64,000 nt of DNA from Natranaerovirga hydrolytica (GCF_004339095.1 NZ_SMGQ01000011.1:769652-833651), one strand, 5' to 3'; shown: positions 53,313-63,794, numbered from the stretch's first letter. The notes: generated by a model from the letters alone, not told the origin. Program-made: numbers and translations.

Positions 53313-56300
53313 CTAGACTTGTACATTCTTTTTTAAGAAACTTGTTTTACTATTGTTTATATCCTCTTTTGTAATCACATTAAGTTCATTGTCACTTACT
53401 TTTTCATCCCAAATCCTTACACTTTGTTCTCTTAAAAGGTAATCTAAGTATTGTTCTACCAGCAATCCATTTTTTAGTTGTAACCCCGACGTGTTGGCTA
53501 TGTCTCTTATTACTGTTTCTAAGGTTGCTTTATCTTTTTCTTCTAAGAGATATCCTTTTTCACCTAAGAGATTTAACGCAATTTTATAAAGCTCTTCTTT
53601 GTTATAGTTATTAAAATCAACCCATATAGGCAATCTATAACTTAAGGCACTATCTAATAAAACCATACTTGTCATATTGTCTTTGTGACCTGATAATATA
53701 ATATGAATTCTATTTTTGCTTTCATCAATAAACTTTATTAATCCTGATGTTAATTTCCCTTCTATTTCTGCATCTATAAACACATCCCAATGCTCAATAA
53801 ATACTACTTTTCCTAAGCATTTATTAAGTAACTCAGTAATACATTTTTGTTTTTTAATGTGATCTATTAATTCTCTTTTATCCAATTCGATTATTTTTTT
53901 GCTTTTAATGATTCCCATACAATAAAGCATTTCAGCGTAAATGTTAAGGATTGTTTTTTTACCCGTTCCTTTTTCACCTGTAAAAACCATATGATTGTAT
54001 CGATTGAGATCGGTTCCTATGCCTAATCTTTTTCTTTTTTCTTTTATTTTCAGAAGTTTGTATTGATTTTTTAAAAATGTTTTTGCTTGAGTATTGCCCA
54101 CAATATATTCTAGTTTTTCATCAACATTAAAATTGTTATCGTATTCAGCTAAGTTCATCGTTTCTATATCACTACTCGTGATTAAATTCATTTCATACAC
54201 ACTTATATTTTCTTTGGCAATGCGTATGCTTTGATTACGAATTAGATTCTCAACATAATTTCTTACCATTCTTCCATTACCTGATTTTGAATCTGCATTT
54301 TCATATAGGTCAACAAAACTTTTTTGAAGGGCTCTATAAGCATTTTTTGATAGTTTAAAACCATTACCTTCTATGATTTTTATGGCAATTTCTAACAATT
54401 CATCTGGATTATAATCTTCAAAATTCGTCCACAATGGAAATCTAGACCTTAAACCTGCATTGATGTCAAAAAAGTCTTCCATTTCTTGTTCATACCCTGC
54501 AAGAATGACAATAACCTCATTAGAGTAATCTTCTATTAACTTCAATAATATCTCTACAGCTTCTTTACCTAGGGTATCATTGGCAAGGGTGTAAGCTTCA
54601 TCAATAAATAAGATGCCACCAATTGCTTCTTTAAACTTTGTCTCTGTTTTTTTAGCGGTTTCACTAACCGTATCTGCAACAAAATGAGAGCGGTCTGTTT
54701 CAATTAGTTGGCCTACTTTTAATAGCCCCATACTATTTAACATTTCGGCTACTAGCCTTGCAATACTTGTTTTACCTGTTCCAGGATTACCTGAAAAGAC
54801 CATGTTAAGATTTTGTTCTAACTTGGTTTTGACACCTACGGATTTTCTTTTTTCTTGTGCGACAATTAATTGATACTGACTTCTTAATAGCTTTTTAACT
54901 TCTTCTAGACCGATAATAGCTTTTAATTTTTCTTCTAAGTCAAATTTTGCTTTGACTTTAAAGTTAAAATTATCTCTTTCTAATAAATCAATTTGTTTGT
55001 TGACACCTTCTAAATATTTCTTTGACGCATCCATTATTGCATTTTCTACAATATTTCTTACAAACCTTGCGTTGCCTAAGTCTGTTTTTCCAATAAATTG
55101 ATTTTTAGCAAACAAATCAATTAAGTCTGTTTTAACCCTTTTATCGATTTTATAGCCTTTTGACTTGGCTATGTTCACTGCAATACCATACATTTCCATT
55201 GGTGTATAATCTTCAAAACGAATGGTATTAGAAAATCTTGATTTTAGACCTTGGTTGATTTTCAAAAAACGATCCATATCTTTTTCATAACCGGCTAATA
55301 TAACAATGAGATTTTCTCTATTGTCTTCAATTTCTTTTAATAATGCATTAACTATTTCTTTACCAATAAAGTCATTATCATCTTCACATAAGGAATAGGC
55401 TTCATCAATAAATAAAACACCACCAATAGCTGATTTCACAATTTCTTGAGTGCGTTTGGCTGTATCCTTTACATTTTCTGTTGAAAAATCTGCTTTACTA
55501 ACTTCTTTAAAAATACTTTTTGATAAAATGTCCAGTGCATTTAAGTATTCAAAGGTTATTCTTGCAGCGTTAGTTTTTCCAGTCCCTGCATTCCCTGTAA
55601 ATATCATATTTAATGACATATAAGATGTGGGAAGACCCAGTTTTTCTCTTATTTTTTGTACCTTATAATTGTTCTCCACATTTACAATAAATTCTTTAAG
55701 ACCTTTCATGCCGATTACTGAGTTTAGCTTATATTTTGCCTCTTCAAGAGTTGGAATTAAGTATTCACTTAAATTATAGACTGCATTGTTGTATTTACAG
55801 CAAATTTCATTTTCTTCTATATAAAGCAATACTTTTTCTTTTTCTTTTATGTTTTCTTTTGTAATGAAGTTGATGACTGGTTTATATAATTTATATGAAA
55901 TGTATTCTTTCACATCAAAATATGCACTTTCCATAAAGTTTTCTCTTAAATAAACAAATAGTTCTCCATCTGCTTCTTCACTACGGTTGTCTTCTTTTCC
56001 CCATAAAATGTTCATCCCTAAGCTTTCTTGAATGGTGTCTAAAGCTTTAAACACTTCTTTTTTCATAACAAGATATTTCTCTTGGTCCGTTAAACTTTTC
56101 GTGTGTAAAGTTTTGTCTGTGTTTGTGAAGATTTCTTCCATATCCATTTTATCTTTTTCTTCTTTTTGATAATTGTAAGTGAATATAAAAAATTTGTTGT
56201 GACACACAAATTGATTGATTTTATTGTGGCTCGTGTTATGATGATCTGCTTCTACTAGGAATTTATTTTTATACACATACTCATTATTTAGCATTAAACA

Positions 56301-56702
56301 AGTATCTGGATATAATTTTGTTAATAAAGCCAAGATTTTTTCATTTGCTTTTTCTATGTTTTTAAAAAGAACTGCGCTAGAGTGACTGTTAAGTTTTTCA
56401 TATAAATCTGTTAAAAAAGCATCGTACCCTAAGTTAAAGTTATAAGAAGACAAATCTATTTCATCTAAACCGCCTGGGTTGATCAATTCATTTTCTTCTA
56501 ATAATTTAATTAATAATCTTATGCTTTGCTTTTTAAATGTTCCACCTTCACCTTTTAATAACAATGTACCTTTTTTATTTTCTAATAATTTTTCATACAT
56601 GTAATTGGTAAGTTGTTGTACAAAATCTTCTTGTCCCACTAAATCGTCATTAAGTTTATCTTTTATATGATTTAACTTTTCTTTTATAGCCTCTTCTTTC
56701 AT
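53313..56702 (-). CDS. Large SpoVK/CbxX-like AAA+ protein with four ATPase modules
   Basis: This 1129-residue protein has four ATPase-like modules. Module 1 (about 20-180) has a degenerate P-loop, LLKGEGGTFKKQS. Modules 2 (about 325-560) and 3 (about 590-855) are complete: Walker A GNAGTGKT (370-377) and GNPGTGKT (638-645), Walker B FIDEAY in both, and arginine-rich sensor segments (LKSRFSNTI, LRSRFPLW). Module 4 (about 865-1115) has GEKGTGKK and VFIEHWD in place of the Walker B acid pair, so it is probably inactive. Modules 2 and 3 are of CbxX/CfxQ type as in SpoVK. It would remodel or unfold proteins; sporulation is a guess from the family. Confidence 0.8.
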   Translation of the reverse strand: MKEEAIKEKLNHIKDKLNDDLVGQEDFVQQLTNYMYEKLLENKKGTLLLKGEGGTFKKQSIRLLIKLLEENELINPGGLDEIDLSSYNFNLGYDAFLTDLYEKLNSHSSAVLFKNIEKANEKILALLTKLYPDTCLMLNNEYVYKNKFLVEADHHNTSHNKINQFVCHNKFFIFTYNYQKEEKDKMDMEEIFTNTDKTLHTKSLTDQEKYLVMKKEVFKALDTIQESLGMNILWGKEDNRSEEADGELFVYLRENFMESAYFDVKEYISYKLYKPVINFITKENIKEKEKVLLYIEENEICCKYNNAVYNLSEYLIPTLEEAKYKLNSVIGMKGLKEFIVNVENNYKVQKIREKLGLPTSYMSLNMIFTGNAGTGKTNAARITFEYLNALDILSKSIFKEVSKADFSTENVKDTAKRTQEIVKSAIGGVLFIDEAYSLCEDDNDFIGKEIVNALLKEIEDNRENLIVILAGYEKDMDRFLKINQGLKSRFSNTIRFEDYTPMEMYGIAVNIAKSKGYKIDKRVKTDLIDLFAKNQFIGKTDLGNARFVRNIVENAIMDASKKYLEGVNKQIDLLERDNFNFKVKAKFDLEEKLKAIIGLEEVKKLLRSQYQLIVAQEKRKSVGVKTKLEQNLNMVFSGNPGTGKTSIARLVAEMLNSMGLLKVGQLIETDRSHFVADTVSETAKKTETKFKEAIGGILFIDEAYTLANDTLGKEAVEILLKLIEDYSNEVIVILAGYEQEMEDFFDINAGLRSRFPLWTNFEDYNPDELLEIAIKIIEGNGFKLSKNAYRALQKSFVDLYENADSKSGNGRMVRNYVENLIRNQSIRIAKENISVYEMNLITSSDIETMNLAEYDNNFNVDEKLEYIVGNTQAKTFLKNQYKLLKIKEKRKRLGIGTDLNRYNHMVFTGEKGTGKKTILNIYAEMLYCMGIIKSKKIIELDKRELIDHIKKQKCITELLNKCLGKVVFIEHWDVFIDAEIEGKLTSGLIKFIDESKNRIHIILSGHKDNMTSMVLLDSALSYRLPIWVDFNNYNKEELYKIALNLLGEKGYLLEEKDKATLETVIRDIANTSGLQLKNGLLVEQYLDYLLREQSVRIWDEKVSDNELNVITKEDINNSKTSFLKKNVQV

Positions 56703-56839
56703 AAATATCTATCCTTTCACTTCCATATGAAGAAATTCTATTGAATTAATATGATTAATTTTTTTATATTGCATTTACTGTATTAGTATTATTTTAAACC
56801 AATATTTCCAAAAAAACAATTAACCTAAAGTTATGTAGA

Positions 56840-57895
56840 TTAGATTAACTTAAACACCTTTTTAAATGCAGTGGGAAAAGCATAATTTTCCAATTCACTT
56901 CTATTAACCCACAAGATTTCAGGGTAGTCTATTTTTTTAAATGCTTGAGAACTTTCTTTTAAGGTGCACTTATATAGTTTCATATGCCATATTAAGTGGG
57001 TGAAAATATGTTTGGCACCTTCTTCAACTTGATTAACATTTACTTTCAAACCAAATGCTTCTTCCATGTAAGCTTCTATATCTACATAAGAGTGTAAGTT
57101 TATTCTTTCAGTAACTGGAAATCCCCACAAATTACTCATTAACCCTGTATTGGGTCTTTTAGTAATGAATAATGTCTGATCGACTTCTAGAATGATGACT
57201 GCCATTTCTTTGGTTTGTTTCTTGATTTTTTTTAGCTTTACTGGGTACTGATACACTGTTTGATTTGCAAAGGCATGACACCCTTCTTGTACTGGACATT
57301 GAGTACATTTAGCATTTTTAGGTGTGCATACTGTTGCTCCTAATTCCATTAACCCTTGATTAAAATCTCTAGGTTCTCCCCCCATTAATCCTTGTACTTC
57401 TTCTTCAAATATTTTTTTATTTTTCACTTCTGAAATATTAACGTTTAACGCTCTATATCTTGAAATAACCCGCATTACATTGCCATCAACAGCTGGTTCT
57501 TTTTGATTATACGCAATACTTAAAATAGCACCTGCCGTATAGGGTCCAATACCTGGTAACTTCATAAGTTCTTTTTTATTTTTTGGAAAGTCCCCATTAT
57601 AGTCTTCTACTATTAATTTTGCACATCGTATAAGATTTCTTGCTCTAGAGTAATACCCTAACCCTTCCCATAATTTAAAAATATCGTCTTCATCTGCACT
57701 GGATAAATCAAAAATAGTGGGATAGGCTTTAAGAAAACGCTTATAATAATCTACAACAGTAATCACTTGGGTCTGTTGCAACATAATTTCTGAAAGCCAC
57801 ACCGTATAAGGCTGGTAGCTTTCTCTCCAAGGTAATTGTCTTTGTACTTTTTTGTACCATTGAATTAAGTTTGTATAAAAATATTCTGTTTGCAT
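56840..57895 (-). CDS. mutY: A/G-specific adenine glycosylase
   Basis: The 351-residue glycosylase has LSEIMLQQTQVITV (catalytic Glu), the helix-hairpin-helix LPGIGPYTAGAILS and EPAVDGNVMRVISR with the catalytic Asp. Four cysteines in CTPKNAKCTQCPVQEGC bind the 4Fe-4S cluster. The C-terminal NUDIX-like part (about 235-351) recognises 8-oxoguanine. It removes adenine opposite 8-oxoG. Length and motif order are those of MutY. Confidence 0.93.
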   Translation of the reverse strand: MQTEYFYTNLIQWYKKVQRQLPWRESYQPYTVWLSEIMLQQTQVITVVDYYKRFLKAYPTIFDLSSADEDDIFKLWEGLGYYSRARNLIRCAKLIVEDYNGDFPKNKKELMKLPGIGPYTAGAILSIAYNQKEPAVDGNVMRVISRYRALNVNISEVKNKKIFEEEVQGLMGGEPRDFNQGLMELGATVCTPKNAKCTQCPVQEGCHAFANQTVYQYPVKLKKIKKQTKEMAVIILEVDQTLFITKRPNTGLMSNLWGFPVTERINLHSYVDIEAYMEEAFGLKVNVNQVEEGAKHIFTHLIWHMKLYKCTLKESSQAFKKIDYPEILWVNRSELENYAFPTAFKKVFKLI

Positions 57896-57935
57896 TTTTA
57901 CTCCTATCTATTCCATATCTTTAGGCCCTGACCGA

Positions 57936-58430
57936 TTACTGCATCATATCTTCAGGTGCCCAATAAGATATTTCTCCTTTTGGCATTGCAACAACACCCC
58001 AGCCTTCTTTATAATCTTTATGGTTGGTAACTTCCAATTGCCAACATTCATATTCATCATGGTACCCATTGACTATCAATACTTGTTTATTATCCATAAC
58101 CATATATAAATCCCTATTGTCATCACTTAAGTATATCTCATCAATAGTTCTTAATGCCAAGGATGCTATTTTTTTTTGATTTTCTATTGAATACCTATAT
58201 TGGATATAATCTTTTTTTGTTAATGGTTTTTCAGGCACTTGATCTAATATTACATAATCATTTTCAATACAAAGAGAAATTTGACCTTTAATTCTTTTTT
58301 TATTTCTTTTTGTAGGAGATAGTAAAATTCTAATACCATAAAACATTTGTCCTTCTATTTTACTTCCAACGCATAAATATTTTAAAATATTTTCTGCGAC
58401 CTTTTTTTCTTTAATACTTATGTTATTCAT
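57936..58430 (-). CDS. Hypothetical protein
   Basis: I do not recognise this 164-residue protein. It is mixed alpha/beta, rich in Lys, Ile and Tyr, with no signal peptide and no membrane segment. Segments with a beta pattern are GKIEGQMFYGIRILLSP-like (residues 23-38), KRIKGQISLCIENDYVIL and DLYMVMDNKQVLIVNG; the C-terminus contains EGWGVVAMPKGEISYWAPEDM. It lies 40 bp upstream of mutY on the same strand and may be co-transcribed with it. A DNA-related role would be speculation. Confidence 0.55.
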   Translation of the reverse strand: MNNISIKEKKVAENILKYLCVGSKIEGQMFYGIRILLSPTKRNKKRIKGQISLCIENDYVILDQVPEKPLTKKDYIQYRYSIENQKKIASLALRTIDEIYLSDDNRDLYMVMDNKQVLIVNGYHDEYECWQLEVTNHKDYKEGWGVVAMPKGEISYWAPEDMMQ

Positions 58431-58592
58431 CTATGATTCATCCTCTCTACTTCTTGACGTTAGTATATCATTTTTATGATTTCATTTCAGTCAATTATAT
58501 CAAAAATATTGATGAAATCCATAACTTTATTTTACAACTAAGATAAATAATGTTAAACTTTATTTGAAATCAATTATAAAGGAGAATTATTA

Positions 58593-59336
58593 ATGGAAAA
58601 TAAGTTATTGGCCACTGTAGATGGTCGACCAATTACAGAATCTGACGTTCAATCTCTTCTACAAAACTTAGGACAGAACGCAGCTCAATTTAATACACCA
58701 CAAGGACATGAACAATTACTAAACGAAATCATTGCTCAGGAACTTATTTATTCTGATGCAGTAGAAAATAATTTTGAAGCAGATGAAGCTTTTATAAAAA
58801 CTTTAGAACAAATGAAGAAATCTTTGCTTATTCAATATGCAGCAAACAAACTAATGTCTTCTGTTGATGTAACAGATGAGGAAGCTAAAGTATTTTACGA
58901 TAATAATCAAGGGAATTTCGCACAACCAAAAACAGTTAATGCCAGTCATATCTTAGTTGAGACTGAAGAAGATGCTCAAAAAGCATTAGATGAAATCAAA
59001 AACGGATTAGATTTTGCTGATGCAGCAATGAAATATTCTAATTGTCCTTCAAAGGAAAATGGTGGTGCCCTTGGAGATTTCTCTAAAGGTAAAATGGTAC
59101 CTGAATTTGAAGACGCTGCTTTTGAAATGACTGTTGGTGAATTAAGTGAGCCTGTAAAAACGCAATTTGGTTATCACATCATCAAAGTAAACTCAGCAAA
59201 TGAAGCAAAAGTTGGTACTTTTGAAGAAGTTAAAGATCAAGTGAAACAACAATGCCTATCTGAAAAACAACGAGAAGTTTATACCAATAAACAAAATGAA
59301 CTAAAAACAAAATACACTGTAGAACTTGCTAAATAA
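58593..59336 (+). CDS. Cytoplasmic parvulin-type peptidyl-prolyl isomerase
   Basis: The 247-residue protein has no signal peptide, unlike PrsA. An N-terminal SurA-like helical segment (about 5-85; ATVDGRPITESDVQSLLQN) is followed by a PpiC/rotamase domain (about 112-205) with ASHILVETEEDAQKALDEI, GGALGDFSKGKMVPEFEDAAFEM and FGYHIIKV. A C-terminal helix ends it. It isomerises prolyl bonds and acts as a foldase inside the cell. ATG has AAAGGAG nearby. It is a monocistron with a terminator. Confidence 0.9.
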   Translation: MENKLLATVDGRPITESDVQSLLQNLGQNAAQFNTPQGHEQLLNEIIAQELIYSDAVENNFEADEAFIKTLEQMKKSLLIQYAANKLMSSVDVTDEEAKVFYDNNQGNFAQPKTVNASHILVETEEDAQKALDEIKNGLDFADAAMKYSNCPSKENGGALGDFSKGKMVPEFEDAAFEMTVGELSEPVKTQFGYHIIKVNSANEAKVGTFEEVKDQVKQQCLSEKQREVYTNKQNELKTKYTVELAK

Positions 59337-59339
59337 ATT

Positions 59340-59376
59340 AAAGCCCCTTAATGACAATAGTCGTTACGGGGCTTTA
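59340..59376 (+). terminator. Terminator of the parvulin gene
   Basis: AAAGCCCC pairs with GGGGCTTT, extended inwards by TAATGAC/GTCGTTA with a 4-nt loop, directly after the stop. Confidence 0.8.
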
Positions 59377-59408
59377 ATACGTTATAAGATGCTCTATGTT
59401 TATTAAAG

Positions 59409-60902
59409 TTATTCTTTTAAATATGTTTTTAATTTTTTAGTAACCTCTTTTAATTCTTCTACTAACTTTAGTGCATCCACTGTATGTTCTTTATACTCCG
59501 CGGTAATAGAGCTTGCTTCCTCAGAAGTCGACATAGTTTCTTCAGAAATAGCAGATATATCATTAATAGAGTTTATTAACTTATTATTATCTTGTAAGAT
59601 ATTTCTAAGCATTTCATTTAGATTAACATTACTCTCTTTTACATCATTTGTATTTAATTCAATATCTTTAAATACATCTTTTGCCTCTTCTACTAGTTGA
59701 TTCTGCTCTTTATTAATGGTTATTAAATTTCTAATAGACTCAGTGGATTTAGTTGTTTCTTCTTGCAAGCTTTGAATAATGGTTGCAATTTCATTCGCAG
59801 ATTTTTGACTTTCCTCTGCTAAATTCCTAATTTCATCAGCCACAACAGCAAAACCTTTTCCTGCTTCTCCTGCTCTAGCACTTTCAATCGCCGCATTTAA
59901 TGCTAACAAGTTCGTTTGATCCGCTATCTGACTAATTTTACTAATAATCTCACTAATATTATTTGATTTGTCATCTAATTTCATTACAACATCATTCACT
60001 GTATCATTTGTACTCTTGACGATTTTAGACTGATCCATTAGATTTGTAATAATGGTGTTACCTTTATTAAGGACAAACATATTTGTATTTGATTTTTCGG
60101 TTATACTGTCTGATAATGTACTGGTATCTTCTATTTGCTTTTGAGTATTACTAATGACTTGGATTTGTTCGTGTATGTTCTCAGCTGTGTTTGTTGCTCC
60201 TGCTGCTATTTCATTGACAGCGTCTGAAACGGTATGAGAATTTTTGTAGATTTGCTCTGTAATACTTTCTATTTGATCACTATTTTTGTCTAGTATGTTG
60301 GTAGCCATTTTAACGTCTTCTAATATTTTAACTTGTTCATTTCTATTACTTTCTATTTCTTTAATATTATCTTCTATTTGTATCGAGTTATCCTTTAAGC
60401 TTTTTGAAATAGTAGTGATTCCAGCTAAATACATAAATATTGCCCCAAACTGAACAATATAATTGGAGAGGTCTAAATCAATGCCACTGGAAATTAATAA
60501 ATACACTTTTAATGCATTAATGCTTACAACAATAATACTAATATATACCATAAGTTTTGTATCTCTATATAGTGAATACACTGAAATCATAGGAAATAAA
60601 TAAACATATACGATTAAATTTTCACTTCCTAATAAAAGAATGGTATAAGAAACCATCATTCCCATAAATGTTAAGTATCTAATGCTTTTACTCTCTGAGT
60701 TATTTTTTTTATATACGACTGAAGATATGACCATTGCTACAAAAAAAATCCCTACTGTTAAAACTGCTGTAAAAATCTCTTGTTCAGCAGTTCCTAAGTA
60801 ATTCATAATTGTTCCTAATAATACTACTGTGAAAATAAGCCATGCAATTGCTAATACTGATTGATTATTTCTAGTCTCCACACTGATGTTATTTTTTGTC
60901 AA
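59409..60902 (-). CDS. Methyl-accepting chemotaxis protein without extracellular sensor domain
   Basis: The 497-residue receptor has an N-terminal block of about six membrane helices (17-175) with short loops and no periplasmic sensor or HAMP domain. A cytoplasmic coiled coil follows with the tip [17 protein letters not shown] and [19 protein letters not shown]. It probably senses a membrane-linked signal such as energy state, or a compound in the membrane. It is monocistronic. Confidence 0.88.
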   Translation of the reverse strand: MTKNNISVETRNNQSVLAIAWLIFTVVLLGTIMNYLGTAEQEIFTAVLTVGIFFVAMVISSVVYKKNNSESKSIRYLTFMGMMVSYTILLLGSENLIVYVYLFPMISVYSLYRDTKLMVYISIIVVSINALKVYLLISSGIDLDLSNYIVQFGAIFMYLAGITTISKSLKDNSIQIEDNIKEIESNRNEQVKILEDVKMATNILDKNSDQIESITEQIYKNSHTVSDAVNEIAAGATNTAENIHEQIQVISNTQKQIEDTSTLSDSITEKSNTNMFVLNKGNTIITNLMDQSKIVKSTNDTVNDVVMKLDDKSNNISEIISKISQIADQTNLLALNAAIESARAGEAGKGFAVVADEIRNLAEESQKSANEIATIIQSLQEETTKSTESIRNLITINKEQNQLVEEAKDVFKDIELNTNDVKESNVNLNEMLRNILQDNNKLINSINDISAISEETMSTSEEASSITAEYKEHTVDALKLVEELKEVTKKLKTYLKE

Positions 60903-61039
60903 AGTATTATGCCTCCTTGGTTGAATGATGTAATAGCATTACGTATTTTTTTATTAATTTAGTTTCATTATATTAAGTTATTTTGATTATGTCAATCATT
61001 ATTAACTTCTAGCGCAAATCTAACCACTTATTATTTTCT

Positions 61040-62146
61040 TTATTTCTGTGCTAATAATTCCATTTCTATACTAGCAAGAATAAACGCTGCTATTCCCTTG
61101 AAATCATTTGATATAACAGGCTCACTTACATAATATTCAAAGGAACCATCTCTATTTGAAGTTACACCTAAACCACCTGTTTTACAAGTTCCTTTAATGA
61201 TGATGTTTTTCTTTTCATCCGTTTCAACAAACTGTTTTATGTAACCCTCATATGCCTTATTTATGACATCATATAAACCTACATCTGCGTACCCCTTGCG
61301 AATTCCTTTTGCTATAGCATAAATAAACATTGCGGAAGCAGATGACTCAAGATAATTTCCCTCTTTATTATTATGATCGATCACTTGGTACCATACACCT
61401 GTTTTAGAATCTTGAAACTTTACAATACCCTTTAATAAGCGATTATAAATAGTGGTAACCTTTTCTTTCTCAGGATGATTATTAGGTATACACTCCAAAA
61501 CATCTACTAATCCCATTGCGTACCAACCTATTGGTCTAGACCAGAAACTTGAAGAACATCCTGTCTTAGGATTTGCCCAAAATTGTTCTTTTTTCTCATC
61601 CCATGCATGATAAACTAGGCCCGTATCATTATCTTGAGCATGGGCTGACAACAACAATACTTGTTTAATGACATCATCAAATGCTTCTGTATCATTAAAG
61701 ACTTTTCCAAATTCTGCATAAAATGGAGCACCCATATATAACCCATCACTCCACATTTGATATGGAAACGCTTTTTTATGCCAGAATCCACCTTCCCTTG
61801 TACGAGGATGTGTTTTGAATTGCTCTCTTAAGATATAAGCTGCCTTTTTAAATCTTTCATCTCCTGTTTCAAAGTACAAATCAAACAGTATTCTTCCACT
61901 AACAATATTATCAAGGCTGTAGGCCTCTACATCATAACCTTTAATATGTCCATTCTCATCAATATTCTGTTTATTATTTTTTACTATATAATTAAAGTAC
62001 TTATGATCTTTTGTGTTTTTCCATACTTCTAATATGGCTTTAAAAAACACGCCATACTCGTGTGACCATTTGTCTGACAAATCAGGATTTGCTTTTATTG
62101 CTGAATCTGCGGTTTTCACTGACCAATTTTCATTACATTCTCTCAT
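61040..62146 (-). CDS. GH105 unsaturated glycuronyl hydrolase
   Basis: The start at 62146 (MRECNENW) has GGAGGG six to seven bases upstream; five earlier codons are the SD. The 368-residue alpha/alpha barrel protein has WSHEYGVFFKAILEVWK, GGFWHKKAFPYQMWSDGLYMGAPF with the catalytic Asp, and SSFWSRPIGWYAMGLVD and EGNYLESSASAMFIYAIAKGIR, as in YteR/YesR. It removes unsaturated galacturonyl residues from pectin oligosaccharides left by lyases. It fits with the PL2-like gene and YhcH. There is no signal peptide, so it is intracellular. Confidence 0.85.
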   Translation of the reverse strand: MRECNENWSVKTADSAIKANPDLSDKWSHEYGVFFKAILEVWKNTKDHKYFNYIVKNNKQNIDENGHIKGYDVEAYSLDNIVSGRILFDLYFETGDERFKKAAYILREQFKTHPRTREGGFWHKKAFPYQMWSDGLYMGAPFYAEFGKVFNDTEAFDDVIKQVLLLSAHAQDNDTGLVYHAWDEKKEQFWANPKTGCSSSFWSRPIGWYAMGLVDVLECIPNNHPEKEKVTTIYNRLLKGIVKFQDSKTGVWYQVIDHNNKEGNYLESSASAMFIYAIAKGIRKGYADVGLYDVINKAYEGYIKQFVETDEKKNIIIKGTCKTGGLGVTSNRDGSFEYYVSEPVISNDFKGIAAFILASIEMELLAQK

Positions 62147-62193
62147 TAAATTTCCCTCCACTTTTTTTATACCTTTATGGTATTCAAATGTGT

Positions 62194-62233
62194 AAAAAGC
62201 CTTTAAAACAAAGATTTTATTTTAAAGACTTTT
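62194..62233 (-). terminator. Terminator of the YhcH gene
   Basis: AAAAGTCTTTAAAA pairs with TTTTAAAGGCTTTT (one mismatch) and continues in T on the minus strand, between YhcH and GH105. The GH105 gene therefore needs its own promoter or readthrough. Confidence 0.65.
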
Positions 62234-62270
62234 CATTTATATGATTTATTTGTATTCTAAAATTTACTGG

Positions 62271-62717
62271 TTATATAAGAACTTTTATTACAACTTTTTT
62301 AACTGGCATTGGTACATCTGCTACTAAACGTGGTAAATGTCCATCTTCCGGAAATAATATCATAATAATATCATCTTTAAGTGTTAGATAATCACCGTCA
62401 ACCTTCTCAAGAAGATCATAATCATCTTTTACATTGTATGGCTGAGTGGGCTTCATCCCATTTACAGGATGATAACCAATCTTTTCTACTCCTGAAATAA
62501 GATACTGTACATCAATATGATAATTGTGAGATTCCCATGGTGGGTCATCCATTGTTGTGTATTCTTGTATCAGTGCAACTACTTTTTGTCCATCAACTTC
62601 ATAGCTACCTGGAGCAATGTTTTCTAAGTCTGCTGTTTTCAAGAAATTAAATGCTTTTTCTAATCCTGAATTTAAACCATAGTACTTGTGAGCATTTTTT
62701 AAGGTGTCAATAATCAT
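62271..62717 (-). CDS. YhcH/YjgK/YiaL family cupin protein
   Basis: The 148-residue sequence begins MIIDTLKNAHKYYGLNSGLEKAF and contains HNYHIDVQYLISGVEKIGY and ILFPEDGHLPRL, with the metal-binding His/Glu pattern of this cupin family. Members often occur in sialic acid and uronate catabolic operons and may be anomerases or isomerases. Next to GH105 here it probably handles unsaturated uronate intermediates. Its exact reaction is not established. Confidence 0.85.
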   Translation of the reverse strand: MIIDTLKNAHKYYGLNSGLEKAFNFLKTADLENIAPGSYEVDGQKVVALIQEYTTMDDPPWESHNYHIDVQYLISGVEKIGYHPVNGMKPTQPYNVKDDYDLLEKVDGDYLTLKDDIIMILFPEDGHLPRLVADVPMPVKKVVIKVLI

Positions 62718-62976
62718 TTAAATCCTCCTCTTATATTTGCTCAAATCTATGAGCAACATACTAAATTTGTTTAAAAACTATTAATTCAATAATTCCTAAA
62801 CTTTTTTTCCTTGTTTTGATGAATAATAGGAATAAGTAAATGTAAGCACTTTTTCACTATCACATCAATATATTGTATGACAACCTACTCACAATAATAA
62901 CTTTTTATTATAAAACCTTTTTTTATAGCATATTGATTTAGTTATTTGTTTGTATTAAGTCTTTATATCTATCAAA

Positions 62977-63741
62977 CTATTTTTCTACTCCAGTGTATAT
63001 AAATATGGCATCTCTTAAAAACTTAGCCATTCCATGTTGCTTTTTATCATAATATTTAGCAAACCTTTCATCGTCCACATACATTTGAGCCAATCCTGCG
63101 TGAGCTTTTTTAGAGTATTCACTCCAGAAAAACGATAACCATTGTCGATGTAATTCTGCTGACTTTTGAGCTAATTCACTAGCTGGATTGCCTGTTTCAA
63201 ATGCTTCTTGAAGCACTCTTAATACCTCATTTTCAATTTTTTTAACTTTTTCGTAATTTTCTTTAGTCATATTTTTAAGCCTCTTATTAGAATTATTAAT
63301 AACTTCTTCACCATATTTTAATCGAATTTCTTGTCCATATGTGTTTTCGTTTTCTTCAATTATCTCACTCTTAAAACCTTCGAATTTTTCTTTATCACTC
63401 ATTATAATGCTCCTTTCTTTTGCTGCAATTGTCTTATTTACATTAACAATTAGTTGATTTAATTGTTCCCTTTTATCAAGAAGTTTTCCACGGTGTTCAT
63501 GTAATGCTTTAATTTCATCAAAACCAGGTGACTGTATAATCCCCTTAATTGTTTTAAGATTTACCCCTAGTGCTTTATAAAAGAGGATTTGCTGCAATCG
63601 ATTCACTTCCATTTGACCATATATTCGATACCCTGATGAATTAATTCTTGCCGGCTTAAGAATTCCAATTTCATCATAATATCTTAATGTACGTGTGCTT
63701 ATACCTGCTATTTGAGCTAGTTTTTGAACTGTATATTCCAT
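62977..63741 (-). CDS. MerR-family regulator with TipAS antibiotic-recognition domain
   Basis: The 254-residue protein has an N-terminal MerR domain (1-75: VQKLAQIAGISTRTLRYYDEIGIL, RLQQILFYKALGVNLKTIKGII), a coiled-coil linker, and a C-terminal TipAS domain (about 130-250) with ELHRQWLSFFWSEYSKKAHAGLAQMYVDDERFAKYYD. TipAL-like activators bind thiopeptides or other compounds and switch on export or resistance genes. The gene is preceded by a typical 19-bp-spacer MerR promoter, so it is autoregulated. The cognate target is not evident in the window. Confidence 0.88.
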   Translation of the reverse strand: MEYTVQKLAQIAGISTRTLRYYDEIGILKPARINSSGYRIYGQMEVNRLQQILFYKALGVNLKTIKGIIQSPGFDEIKALHEHRGKLLDKREQLNQLIVNVNKTIAAKERSIIMSDKEKFEGFKSEIIEENENTYGQEIRLKYGEEVINNSNKRLKNMTKENYEKVKKIENEVLRVLQEAFETGNPASELAQKSAELHRQWLSFFWSEYSKKAHAGLAQMYVDDERFAKYYDKKQHGMAKFLRDAIFIYTGVEK

Positions 63742-63763
63742 GACTTTCCTCCTTGATATATAT

Positions 63764-63794
63764 AGGGTACACTTTTACGTTACGTTAATGTCAA
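63764..63794 (-). promoter_or_regulatory. MerR-type promoter with 19-bp spacer
   Basis: TTGACA (63789-63794) and TACCCT (63764-63769) on the minus strand are 19 nt apart. The spacer holds the repeated ACGTAACGT of TipA/Mta-like operators. The start codon is about 25 nt downstream. Confidence 0.75.
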
